NCBI GenBank assembly: GCA_050084515.1
Contig: CM114273.1
Coordinates: 9,548,001 to 9,612,000 of the forward strand
From: Blasia pusilla
Lineage: Eukaryota; Marchantiophyta; Marchantiopsida; Blasiales
DNA length: 64,000 nt
Direction of reading: 5' to 3'
This document shows positions 52,543 to 62,394 of this stretch, piece after piece. How positions within the stretch are numbered: position 1 is the stretch's first letter; every line of letters starts with the position of its first letter. The notes beneath the pieces were generated by a model that did not search any database, was not told the origin of the DNA, and was given only the letters and a program-made list of their open reading frames with translations. Both the position numbers and the translations under genes were made by a program.

Positions 52543-53477
52543 GATTGTATCGGAGGGAAATGTCACCCACCACTGGATCCAGGACTGCGATCGGGTGAAG
52601 AAGGTGCTTACAACGCACCCGGGAGAGTACAAGGGGTTCTTGGGCGACGCCCTGGTAAATCAGATGCTTGCAAAGGGTGCTCAGATAAAAAAGAAAACTT
52701 GGGAAAATAAGTTTATTTCCCAAGATGCAGCCGTAACCATCCTTTGATGGTCGAAGATACAAAGCCGCAAGAAGAGCGCCTGACCGAGCCGAGCGGAGGG
52801 AGAAAGTATTTAGGTCTGAGCGCGCGAAATTCATCCAAGCTGCAGTATCTGCAGCCACGAAATACACGGCGAGCAAGATGCAGCGGTACATCAACATTCT
52901 CAACCCCGAACTTGGTCCGGAGTTTTACAAGGAGCTGAAGGCGATTATCAAGCGCTAGCGGAAAAGGGATGAAGATCCGCAAGGTCGGATTGGGGAGAAA
53001 GTGTCCCTGGATCGGGTGCATCGGTTTGTGTTGTCCGGCATAAGCGAGTTTAGGAGGATCCGATTGATGAAAATCAGTCTCGAGGGCACAGAGGCCCAGA
53101 AGAGGGCGGCACACCATCCTCCGGATGTGTCCGATCCAGTGATCTCCCACTGGCTACGCGAATGGTCATTCTGGGACGCGTTGCGGGTTATCGGGAAGTC
53201 CGTGCTGGACGGTCTGCAAGCGGAGCTCAAAAGATTAGAGCCCATTCCGGATGAAGCAAACCTGGAAAGTACTGTAGATTTCGAGGTTTGGCTCGACGAA
53301 ATCCGGGACAAGCCAATAAAAAACCCAGGATTCAAGACAATGTTCAAGGTTTGCGTCCTCCCTCAGGCAGAGCTTGACGAAGAAATCGAGGGGAACAAAC
53401 GGGATCAAGCAAAGAAGAAGCGAGATCTACAGGAGCAGATGTGGCTTCGGCATATACGCCGAGGATGCGGGGTGTAA
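52543..53477 (+). pseudogene. Exon 3 region of E plus-strand gene
   Basis: The acceptor TGTGTAG joins exon 2 in phase (AC|G gives Thr): IVSEGNVTHHWIQDCDRVKK and YKGFLGDALVNQMLAKGAQI, then a one-base frame change at about 52743 to FDGRRYKAARRAPDRAERRE and YINILNPELGPEFYKELKAI. A TAG at 52956-52958 follows, then VSLDRVHRFVLSGISEFRRI, ISHWLREWSFWDALRVIGKS and a charged helical end to 53477. No domain was recognised beyond alpha-helical and basic content. It is probably the linker and accessory domain between the ParB-like and methyltransferase-like parts. A donor-like GTGTAAGAG overlaps the terminal stop. Confidence 0.5.
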
Positions 53478-53579
53478 GAGCTCCGACAGTATGTCGAAGC
53501 TTAAAAAAAAGCTTATCTAAGCTGGGTCTTTTTCGGAAAAGAAAATATATATATCTTGATGAACAGGTTTTTATAATTG

Positions 53580-53665
53580 GATTTAAGTTTCACCGGGAAA
53601 AATGGGATTTGAACCCGCGACTTCTGGCTTGACAGACTGCCGATTCAGTTCGAGTAAAAGCTGCC
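53580..53665 (-). other. Degenerate tRNA-like sequence
   Basis: On the minus strand: ATCGGCAG, CTGTCAAG (GTC anticodon-like loop as in tRNA-Asp), GAAGTCGCGGGTTCAAATCC (near-consensus B box) and CATTTTTCCC. The acceptor stem does not pair and the T stem is mismatched, so it is not a working tRNA gene. It may be a tRNA relic or a tRNA-derived insertion between exons. Confidence 0.3.
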
Positions 53666-53671
53666 CAACGG

Positions 53672-54766
53672 ATGGTCTTCAGGTACCTCCTCCAGTGTAA
53701 GAATGCAGGTACCTGGGGAAAATTACCGGCAACCTTGAAATTGTGGGCTTCGCCGCCTGATGGAGAGACATTCTCCATGTACGACATGGAGATGGGGCAG
53801 CACATGTTCGATTGGGAGGTGGAGAATTGCCCCATTTGGCTTGACTTCAACGACCCTGAAGAAACCACCGATAAGGATTTACGAGTGCTTCATGATGTAG
53901 TGGCCTCAGGACAAGATGACATCCCCAATTTTGTGCAGCCTGAAGACTTCTTCGGAGGAGATCCGGAAGAGCAAGCCCTCGAGACAGCTGAGTTGGCTTC
54001 CAAGGTCCGCACAACCAAAGACAAATCCACAGCAAGTCTCAAAGGCAAGGCTAGGGGAGAGAAAAATTCCGAGGCCGAGTCTTCCCAAAGAGAGGCTGAA
54101 GATTCAAGGCCAGAGGCAGAATCGTCCGGGCGAGCGGGGAGAGAGGGTCGGACCAGGTCCTCGGCGAAAAAAGCCCCACCAGAATCTGAGGTCATAGAGA
54201 CGCCGACAAGCCGTCTGCAGACTCGGGAGAAGCGAAAGCGAGAGGAGCCAGGGTTGTCCCAAGGAGAATACGGTCCATCATCCTTGGGGAGACACAGACA
54301 AACAACGACCCATACAAGCAACCTCCTTCAGTTCACTCCTTTACTGGATGAGGTGAAGAGCTTCAGTTCTCAAGCGTCGACACCAGCCATTGATAAATTG
54401 ACAACGCTGGGACGGAAGCTCCAACAAAACAGGCATGCTGCCTAGATAGTGAATGGAGTGGTCGAAGAGGTTGCGGTGGATCTCTTGATCGCTGATCTGC
54501 CCTCAGGGTTGCGACTGTGGGGCGAGAATCCGCCGGACGGGGTACCTGAGTGGAATGTGCGCTCTCTTATGACCAAATCGCGCTTTTGTTCTCCTTTGCA
54601 CACGCCTATCTGAGTGATAGGGGCTGCTTCTTGGTGTTGACTGGACGGAGCGAGGACGAGCTCTTCAACCTCCAGTGCGTCAAGAGGTCGCTAAAGTGGA
54701 GGACGGCGCAATCGTGGATCATAAAAAATGAGTACCCACTCCGATCCGCGACGAGTCAGATTCGGG
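53672..54766 (+). pseudogene. Methyltransferase-like region of the E plus-strand gene, motif IV half
   Basis: Begins after an acceptor near 53680-53708 with GTWGKLPATLKLWASPPDGE and DMEMGQHMFDWEVENCPIWL, then a low-complexity E/S/K segment (53990-54240). After a TAG at about 54443-54445 comes VAVDLLIADLPSGLRLWGEN. A frame change at about 54560 leads to LSYDQIALLFSFAHAYLSDR and GCFLVLTGRSEDELFNLQCV, then RTAQSWIIKNEYPL, ending at the donor CGG|GTAAGG. The pattern (V)D-L-L-I-A-D-x-P-x-G, W-N/D, helix, G-C-F-L-V-L is that of motif IV and the next strands of class I methyltransferases. The usual DPPY is replaced by DLPS. N6-adenine or N4-cytosine specificity cannot be told. Confidence 0.5.
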
Positions 54767-54849
54767 TAAGGCTCAATTCCTGTAGTATAATCTCAAATAT
54801 ATTTTCAAATTCGGGTAAGGCTCAATGAGTGTTAATTTCAGATAGTATA

Positions 54850-55162
54850 TCTCCGTTGTTTTTGTCCGTAAGCAACCCGTCAGAAGGCGACGGGTTGCTG
54901 GCTTAGAGCAGCCCATGCTCGGCTGAGAGCAACCCGTCGGTTTCCGACGGGTTGCATCTTTCCCAGATACACAGGGAAAATTGTGGTGTACCTGCAACCC
55001 GTCGGAACCCGACGGGTTGCAGTTGCTTTTCGTTTTTCCCTGTGTTTCCGGAAAGTTGCAACCCATCTGATAGCGACGGGTTGCTCTGAGCCGAGCATGG
55101 GCTGCTCTAGGCTAGCAACCCGTCGCCTTCTGATGGGTTGCTCACGGACATAAACAACGGAG
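54850..55162. repeat. 313-bp foldback built from palindromes, inside an intron
   Basis: The left arm (54850-54988: CTCCGTTG, GTCCGTAAGCAACCCGTCAG, GAGCAGCCCATGCTCGGCT) pairs with the right arm (55025-55162) at about 90 percent identity, including three GCAACCCGTCGG units per arm region. The centre is itself a perfect unit (GCAACCCGTCGG / CCGACGGGTTGC at about 54993-55021). It lies in the intron 54767-55262 of the methyltransferase-like gene. Confidence 0.88.
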
Positions 55163-55262
55163 AGCCTGACGGGTTGATCCTAAGTTAGTAATTGAAAAAG
55201 TTCTCTAGGATCAAGCCAACTTCTTTAGTTGCTGACATTGTTTCCAACGTGCTTCTTTACAG

Positions 55263-55735
55263 ATGGACCACTCCCTACGTGTCGCTTTCGCCCGTTCGCC
55301 CGAGCACAATTTCCAGGTGTTCAAGATCCAGGATCCTGTGGATCCATGCTCAGATGGATACAGCTTAGATAGTTTGTACAATTCCCCCCCCCCTGGGAAT
55401 TTACATGCAAGACAGTACCCCACTTCTGGGAGGAAGGGAAAAATCGCCAGCCCTGATGCTCAAGGCCGAGTGACTTGGTGTTCGACTTAGTGGGACTTTC
55501 AGGGGCAAGTATCAAAGGCGCCTGGCAGAGTGGCAGGAACTGTTTGACCTTTGCAAGGAGGCAAAGGAAAAATACGAAAGGCTCGTTGGGGCGTACAACT
55601 CTCCACCGAAGCCGAGAGCTCCGGTTCCAGACCCACCATTGGTAGTGACTCCATCGTCACTTCCAACGATTCCAAAAATCGGGAGGGCAAGGCCGAAAGT
55701 AATTTTGCAAGAGCTCTCGGACGATGACGAGTGAG
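55263..55735 (+). pseudogene. 3' exon of E plus-strand gene (methyltransferase C-terminal half)
   Basis: The acceptor TTTACAG precedes MDHSLRVAFARSPEHNFQVF and KIQDPVDPCSDGYSLDSLYN, then YPTSGRKGKIASPD. A frame change leads to RPSDLVFDLVGLSG and another to SGTFRGKYQRRLAEWQELFD, LCKEAKEKYERLVGAYNSPP and a terminal ELSDDDE with TGA at 55733-55735. In beta-class DNA methyltransferases (motif IV before motif I) a sequence like H-P-x-Q-K-P-x-x-L-x-x-x-L-I-x-x-x-S precedes the cofactor motif; RPSDLVFDLVGLSG fits that position. The cofactor loop itself seems deleted between LSG and TFRG, so the enzyme would be dead. Confidence 0.45.
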
Positions 55736-55819
55736 TTCAAAGAACTCAACGACCCAGCTTGACTGCATCGTTTGGAGTAGGGAGTTTTTTTGATGATGAG
55801 GCAAAAGATTGCATAGAAT

Positions 55820-56905
55820 AGATCAAATGTACAGTTTCGAGCTTTTTTCGGATGATATAAAGGAGAAGATTTTTTCGAACGATGGTGGTGCTTGTAAAAG
55901 TTTACTGAACATTTTTTTATGTCTTTTCGAATGTGATCGTCTATGTACTCCGCAGACTTCTATTTTGCAACCCGTCGGATTTCTCCTGCTTGCAACTTTT
56001 CACTTTTTGACGACAACACCTTTTTACCACTTCCAGGCAACCTGTCGGATTCTGACATGTTGCTTGATCGGAATCTTTCCCTGTTGGTCCAACTTAAGAG
56101 GCAGTCTGGCGGGCTTCTTCCCTTGGCACCTTCCCCTCAACTCGTAAAGGCAGGCGTAGGCTTCTTTTCTTCTCTCAGACGTGTTGGATTCCTACTACCT
56201 ATGCGATTGCCATAATGGTATTACCAAGGACGGAGCACATATTGATATTGGATGGGTGTCACATTGCAGAGCGTACAAGGTATACTGCCGATGAAGGCGG
56301 TGGGACTCAAATCAGGTTACATGGGACCGTTATGGCGTACCTAGGGGGGGCCAAGGCTCTCGAATTCGCCAACATTTTCGATCCCCGTCTACAATCGGCC
56401 AGAGGAGCCACTTGTATCCGAGGACATTCCTTTTGTACTGTCATGGAGGAGAGTTAGGAGTAAATTTGTAGATGACAAGGCTGAAGAAATCATAGACTAG
56501 GTGAAATATACATTTCTGAGGTTCCTTCAGAGGTAATAAAGGACGAGATTTTTTCAACCCATAATGGTGTTTGTAAAAGTTTGATGGAATATTTTGTTGG
56601 ACTTGCGGATTGTGTTCTTTTAGCTACTCAGAATTACAATTCTGCAACCCGTATGATTCCGACGGGTTGCAACTTTTTTCTTTTTGCCCACTGCAACTTT
56701 TTAACCATTTCCAGGTCAGCTGTCAGATTTCGACAGGTTGACTGCTTGAGTGATGGGACTCTTTCCCTGTGAGACCAACTTCTGACGCATTGTGGCGGGC
56801 TTCTTAACGTTTGGCTCGTTCCCTTACATTCGTCAAACCAGTTGTAGGCTTCTTTTCTTGTCTAAGATGTGCAAGATTCCTACTACCTATCGGATTGCCA
56901 TTTCA
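55820..56905 (+). repeat. Diverged tandem duplication downstream of the E plus-strand gene
   Basis: 55820-56218 and 56505-56905 share GAGATTTTTTC, GGTG(C/T)TTGTAAAAGTTT, CAACCCGT, TGGCGGGCTTCTT, GTAGGCTTCTTTTCTT and TTCCTACTACCTAT in the same order. The 290 bp between hold a short open frame (56215-56457: LPRTEHILILDGCHIAER, GGGTQIRLHGTVMAY) of unknown meaning. Some units of the palindrome family survive at 55970 and 56643. Confidence 0.6.
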
Positions 56906-57529
56906 GATTCCCAACCTGTTAGATCGTTGTGGGTGCAGGGTGGAAGAAAATCACTTCTAAAAATCTTTCCTTTCTTATGGTGAGCTTTCTTACGGGTTGG
57001 AGGGTGTGGCTTCTCGGTTTCTCAACTTTAGGATCTGAATGAAGGGACATCAGTTCCTCTTTACTCCAAACAGCTAACAATCTTTTGGTTCAATTATCCT
57101 CTCATGTGTTCACATTTCACAAATTTGGTCTTGAGCAGACACCATTCATAACCAACAGAAAGTTGGTTTTGGGGCAATTCAGGAGAGGCCATGATGCAGG
57201 CAACAATCCCTGCAAAAAGAGAGGTTGGCATCCGGGTGGTCCTCTAACAAAAATACCCATGGGCACTGCTTTTTGTAGACCGAGACAGGTAATGTTAAGA
57301 AACTTAGGCTCACATGGAGAGTGATGGAAAAATGTTTGTAGTGGTCTTATGATGTCTACTTTTTTTTCGCCCCCAGGAAAAAGGAGGTTTTTTTAGGGCC
57401 AAATGTGGACCACTACCTACTCTCTTCTAAAGATTTCATGAATTTGAAACCCAAAAAACATTTCAAATATGTCAAAATTTTTTGAAGAGAGGAGGCGGAT
57501 TTGGCCCTTTTTTTTTGAAGAGAGACTCT
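56906..57529. other. Right flank of element E, nothing coding
   Basis: AT-rich, no domain. 57470-57528 (GAAGAGAGGAGGCGG, TTTTTTTTTGAAGAGAG) resembles the subterminal TTTTTTTTGAAGAGAG of the left end, which supports this being the opposite terminus. Confidence 0.5.
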
Positions 57530-57568
57530 CCTCTCTTCCTCTCTTCCTCTCCTCTCTTACTCTCTCCT
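57530..57568. repeat. Proposed right terminal repeat of element E, copy 1
   Basis: The polypyrimidine run CTCTCCTCTCTTCCTCTC, TTCCTCTCCTCTCTTACTCT is the complement of the left-end purine run with two extra bases. The outermost 8 bases differ from the left end. Confidence 0.5.
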
Positions 57569-58851
57569 GCCAGAAGACCAGCCCTCGTGCGTGAGGCCGA
57601 GTGTGTCATCACGGGATTGAAGTTAGCATAGGTGATCTAGTGAGGAGTGTGGGAGACTCTTGGTGAGTATGAGTGCTTGAGCGGGTGAGACAGGGTTGTC
57701 ATCACGGCGTTCTTCCAGGGTTCGGAAGAACGGGGTAGTGCGAGCAGTAGTAGTGGTGTGACACGGAGTGGAGTGAGATACCGAGGGGTTACCAGTGAGG
57801 AGCTACCTCGACATCCATCCGTGGCTGGATCGTCATCACTAGACACTGGGTCTGGTGACGAGATCGGAGAAAGAGACAGTAGTACTTGGTAGGAGATGGA
57901 CAACATGGGCCATCGGGGCCTGCGTCATTTCTCGGGTGGAGTGGGCACCATCGACTTAGATGATTTTATCTAGGAGTTTGACACGTGGTGCGACTTCCAG
58001 GAGATATGGACCCAGACACGGTTCAACCCTTTCATGGAATGGAAGCGGTTGTTCCAGCACTTGGAGGGTCCTCCGATGGATGACTACATGGAGTTTCGAT
58101 CACTATATTTAGTAGAGATCGATGCCTGGAGGATGTATTGGGCTCCAGGGTATGTATCTACTACTGGTCGCAAGGCATATGATGGGATTGTGAGAGGAGA
58201 GAGACCCACACCATCAGCTCAAAGACTAGATGGAGAGGAGGGCAGTGAGATAGGCGATGTGGCAGAGACCTCTGGTGGTAGGGGGCCACCCAGCTTCAGC
58301 CCCATAGTGGAGTTCTTCCAACAGTTGGGGAAGAGCTACCTGGGCGTACGCACCGACAAGCTGAAGAGTCTACAGGATTTTCAGCGACGATCGGGTGAGA
58401 GTCTGAGAGAGGCATTCACACGCATGAGGAGGCTGATCATTGCTACGTATGGAGTGACTGAGGCGCAGTCAGTCTAGTATTGGTACGAGTTCTGGACCGA
58501 GAACTACGGAGGAGAGTCTGAGATGCGCTGCTGATTCACACAACGAAGCCCACATTGAAGGTGGTCTTTGAGTTGTCTGAGCGTATTGAGCTCAACATGA
58601 GTGAGGAGCAGGTAGTGATCGCTGGATTTTCTCGAGAGTCGACGGGTCCACGAGCGACGGTGACCCCAAAGCAGTGCCAAATGAGCACCGACGGGAGCGG
58701 GCAGTGTGCCAGAGAGGGCGGGTACCGTGAGCCTATGAGGCAACGACCCGTACCTACATATGTTGCCCAGCAGGGACCGATGTGGTCTTGTTAGACGTGT
58801 GGAGGGGCCCATAGGCAGAGAGACTGCCCACAACATAGGAGAGGACCACCA
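57569..58851 (+). pseudogene. gag remnant of a second PHD-type gypsy element
   Basis: From the ATG at 57897: MDNMGHRGLRHFSGVGTIDL, a TAG at about 57970, then EFDTWCDFQEIWTQTRFNPF, WKRLFQHLEGPPMDDYMEFR, FQQLGKSYLGVRTDKLKSLQ and RRSGESLREAFTRMRRLIIA, a further TAG at about 58476, and a zinc knuckle (SC-stop-TCGGAHRQRDCPQH) at 58787-58835. It shares gag sequence with 21290-21600. It is cut off at about 58850 by the end of E copy 2. Confidence 0.75.
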
Positions 58852-60819
58852 GCGGAGGTGCGGTAAGAGGAGAGGAAGAGAGGAAGAGAGGAGAGAGGAG
58901 AGAGGAAACTACCTTCAACCGAAATAGATACTTTTTTTTGAAGAGAGTTTCCGTTGGGTTGAAGAGAGGAAACTTTTTGTGTGAATTTTTTTGCACTTTT
59001 TTCTTCATTTATTAAACAATCCCACAGTTTTTTTTTCCTCTTCCATATTTTGGCAACCCCTTTGAGTCCGATGAGTTGCAAATTGCAAATTCCAGTGAGA
59101 AATCACTGGAATCATAAGTGTGGAACCAATCACTTTTTCCATCCAAGGTCTGGAAAAAATCTATCATTTGCCCCGGGCTGAATAGAGTTCAAGCTCACAG
59201 TGAAAGTTGAGAAAAAAATAAAAATACAATCTTAAACTTCATTTTGCATCCTCAAAGTGGTTTGTTTAAAATACTTCGAACTTCCTTGAGGGACAGAATT
59301 GGTTGGTGGATTCCTACTCCTACCTCCGACTCTCTTAAAACTACCAGCAACACATAGTACATGTGCTTACAAGGGAAATACCTTTTGCCACTTGTCTCTC
59401 TTTGGACAAAGTCATCACTTGAACATGTGGGAAAGCAACACATGTGCACCACATACACCCCTGTGACACTTGAATTTACAATGTTGTTCCTTACCCAATA
59501 CATCCTTCCTATTCCATTGCCACTCAGGACATCTTTCGTGGCGATGATCTCCATTTTTGCCTCCCAGCTGCTTTGCAATTGTTTTGCTCTCTCCACCGTT
59601 GGCCTACACATTCTGTTTCTCTTCACCCCATTTCTAGACTCAAACAAAAATAATGGATTGAGATTATCCACCTTCTCCGGGTACATGTTGACATCAATCT
59701 TGGGTTGAATACGAAATGCGAAGGTCTCTGTAATGCGAACATGCTCCGAACTTCCCCGATCTCACTGAGTCTGAAACCGGCACTTGTAAGATTGTCCACT
59801 TCTTCTTGAGTGCAATTCGTACCTGCGGCAATGGGCCAAATCGTGGAGGTATTCCCTGGAGCTCCAATGGCAGTCGGATAAGACTTCCGAAAGCGCAAGA
59901 TTCATTTGGGCGAAGAAGTACTTCAATTGATCCCCGGTCCTCGTGAAACGATCAAAGGTTTTGAGTCCCCAAAACCCAGGCGGTGGTCGCCCGATCCTTG
60001 TACAGATTCTTATTTAGGAAAGTGCCGCATGCTCTCCTAATGCCATCGATCTGCCTGCAGTGGGTCCACATCCTGGGTTGCTCCGAGATATATGCCACTT
60101 TGTTTTAGGTTGCAATCCACCTCCATTACCGGAATCCCATATTGTTGAACCACCCGGTGGATCGGATGTTGCGAACTTCCAAAGAACGGAGGGCTTTTGA
60201 AATAAAACATTCACTGAATTTGGAGAAGTAACTCCATCACGGATTTGGGACGGGTCCGGGGTCCCCGAATACCTAGGTGGTGTAATTTCCTCATCCAAAT
60301 CAATCACCGGATTTGTTCCTCGATCTTTCGCCTCTTCTTCACGCTGAAGTCAAGATACTTATCTGGTCTCCACGAGTCTCGTTCGGATCGCTGCTCTACC
60401 ACCATCTCAGTATGGGACGTCTTGAAACCCGCCCCACGAATATCCCCACCTATGTGTACGTCTTGCTCGAGTGGAGTTCCAGCTACGCACCAGTTGAAGG
60501 CTTCGACATACAATTTTTCATCACCAGATCTCACAACCGCCTTGACATAGAGCTCGTAGATCGAAGGCCCTTTTCCTTTTGTTATGCCTTTTGTGAGGAA
60601 GATATGGGATGCTGCAGACTATAGCATTGCTCTTGCCTGGTCTTGTTGGCATGCCTCCACAAGTGAAATTCGTTGGCATGCTTGTGACGATCTCCAAGAG
60701 GAATGAACACTTTCTGCTCCACTTGTGTTGGGGCAGAGGGCATTTTCATGAACGTTCAATCCCTGCAACGACGGCAATGTTAGAAGGGAACGAAAATAAC
60801 CCAGGAGTCAAAGAAATAA

Positions 60820-61120
60820 GCAACCTGTCGGAACCAGACGGGTTGCAGGCCCGAGGCATCCCATGAACGACTCTGCGACCCGTCGGGTCCCGACGTGTTG
60901 TAACCTTAAACCCACCTACTGCAACCCGTCGGAACCTGACGGGTTGCAAGGATGAGGCATCCCATGAACGACTCTGTGACCCGTCGGGTCATGAATGGTT
61001 GCACACTCGGGACGACACCAAACATCTGGATGCAACCCGTCGGTTTCCGTCGGGTTGCACACTCGGGCAACCCGTCGGTTTCCGTCGGGTTGCACACTCG
61101 GCCAACCCGTCGCATCCGAC
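60820..61120. repeat. Palindrome cluster, E copy 2 intron (7 units)
   Basis: Units at about 60820, 60876, 60921, 60979, 61035, 61068 and 61102. GCAACCCGTCGG with a TTT centre is tandemly doubled here but single in copy 1, and an extra pair occurs at the left side. Confidence 0.85.
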
Positions 61121-62344
61121 AGCTTGCTTGGTTTCTTGGGTTTGAAATCCATATAATTCCCACGCTTCTCACCGTGAGCTACAACTTTACAAACAATTCT
61201 CAGCATGAGCTTAACAAGACAAAATAGTGAACTCACCTACCACATGAAGTTTCCCCATTGTCTCATACGTACAGTCCACCAACTCAACCAAGAGCACAAC
61301 TCTTTGTACTTCCCCTCAATCGCATGCTTCCTCCACCACCTATGAAGTTCTTCCTGGCAGTCCATGGCTCGCTTCAAGGTTTTTTGTCCTTGCAGCGTTG
61401 GAGTAGAGTGACATGCTCTGTCCTCTTATTCTCCTTGATGCAAGATTTGGTGTACCGGGTCACAGATTTGCCAATGGAAAGCATCCGACCTTTCCCTCTC
61501 GGTTGAACCTCTCCACCCCGAACACTTCCCGGATAGCAATCCACCCAGGTTGTGCATTGTCCGCCATGAACCCATAAATTTCGGAGGTGGCCTTTTGTTT
61601 TCCTTCACCACCTCCGAAGAGTAACCAAAGACATCTTCAAACCGCCAACGTCTTACGCTTTACTTCACACACAAATATAGTTTTGAGTCCCTTCTCCACA
61701 TGGTCATAAACGTGAGCACCCATCGTCAACCATCCGTTCAAAGACTCTGTAGCAAATATCAAAGCGACCCAGCTCCGTAAAGATCTTCCCCTTCCCTCAT
61801 TCGATCTATAAGATCGAGGCCACTCGACGGACTGTGGTTGACATTTTGAAGACATAGGCCCCTGGATCCTCGCCTCCTTGGCCCATGAACTTCCATCTCT
61901 GAATGAATGGAAATCTGGAGTTGGCCTTGATTCGCGATGGCATCCATTTCGCCGTCTTTCCATCCGTAACTCGATCGACGTCGACGCAAACAAATTCGGA
62001 AGCATTCAGGATCAGCGAGAAATGCGAGATTTTCCCAGAGTTGTTTCTCCTCAACCGCCGTGATCTAGCCCTGTCCAGGGATTCCAAGAAATTGTTCACA
62101 AATTTGTGATGCCGTTGTGAGCTTGATCACCCCAGGCTTTGAACCCGGAGAGTTTCTGAAGACCTCGGCTACTTTCTCTGCCACATCCTCCTTGATGTGT
62201 CTTTGAATTGCATTCGTCACTGGATGAGTGTGGGAGCCAACATGAACTGCCAGCCTTGAGACTCTGACGTGGAGCCCAAGTCATGGACAATGAAAAATAT
62301 GTATGCAGGACACGCTCCAACGCAGAAGGGCGATGCCTCACAAT

Positions 62345-62394
62345 GAGGTGGGTGCCACAATACCGCCTCCCGGCGGTATTGTGGCACCCACCTC
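62345..62394. repeat. Perfect hairpin with 23-bp arms, absent from copy 1
   Basis: Arm 1 at 62345-62367 starts GAGGTGGGTGCCAC, loop TCCC, arm 2 at 62372-62394 is the exact complement. In copy 1 (48454-48496) the right arm exists with small differences, but the left side reads GAGGACATTGATGGCC, so the left arm was newly made from the right one. Confidence 0.92.

Larger units (their letters stand above)
45007..57568. mobile_element. Element E, copy 1: large TIR-like transposon with divergent genes
   Basis: The left end is GAGGTGCGGTAAGAGG followed by a purine run. Near 57530-57560 the complementary run occurs (CTCTCCTCTCTTCCTCTC, then TTCCTCTCCTCTCTTAC), giving inverted ends of about 35 bp that differ by one AG step. 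The left 5 kb recurs at 58850-64000 and the left end alone at 15786-15957. Contents are a minus-strand SWIM transposase (45447-49252), a palindrome cluster, and a plus-strand ParB/methyltransferase-like gene (50500-55735). No clean target duplication was found at the proposed right end, so the right border is less sure than the left. Confidence 0.6.

Noticed and set aside
53580-53665. Functional tRNA gene
   Set aside because: The acceptor stem does not pair and the T stem has mismatches; only the B box and the anticodon loop look tRNA-like.
56215-56457. Separate gene or missing methyltransferase motif I (GGGTQI)
   Set aside because: The glycine-rich stretch is suggestive, but it lies behind the apparent C-terminus (SDDDE stop) between two tandem duplicates, and no splice sites connect it to the upstream exons.
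58754-59081. Open frames rich in Leu/Ser/Phe at the E ends (also 45000-45278 and 15798-15960)
   Set aside because: They are translations of the purine/pyrimidine terminal repeat of element E and occur at each copy of that end.
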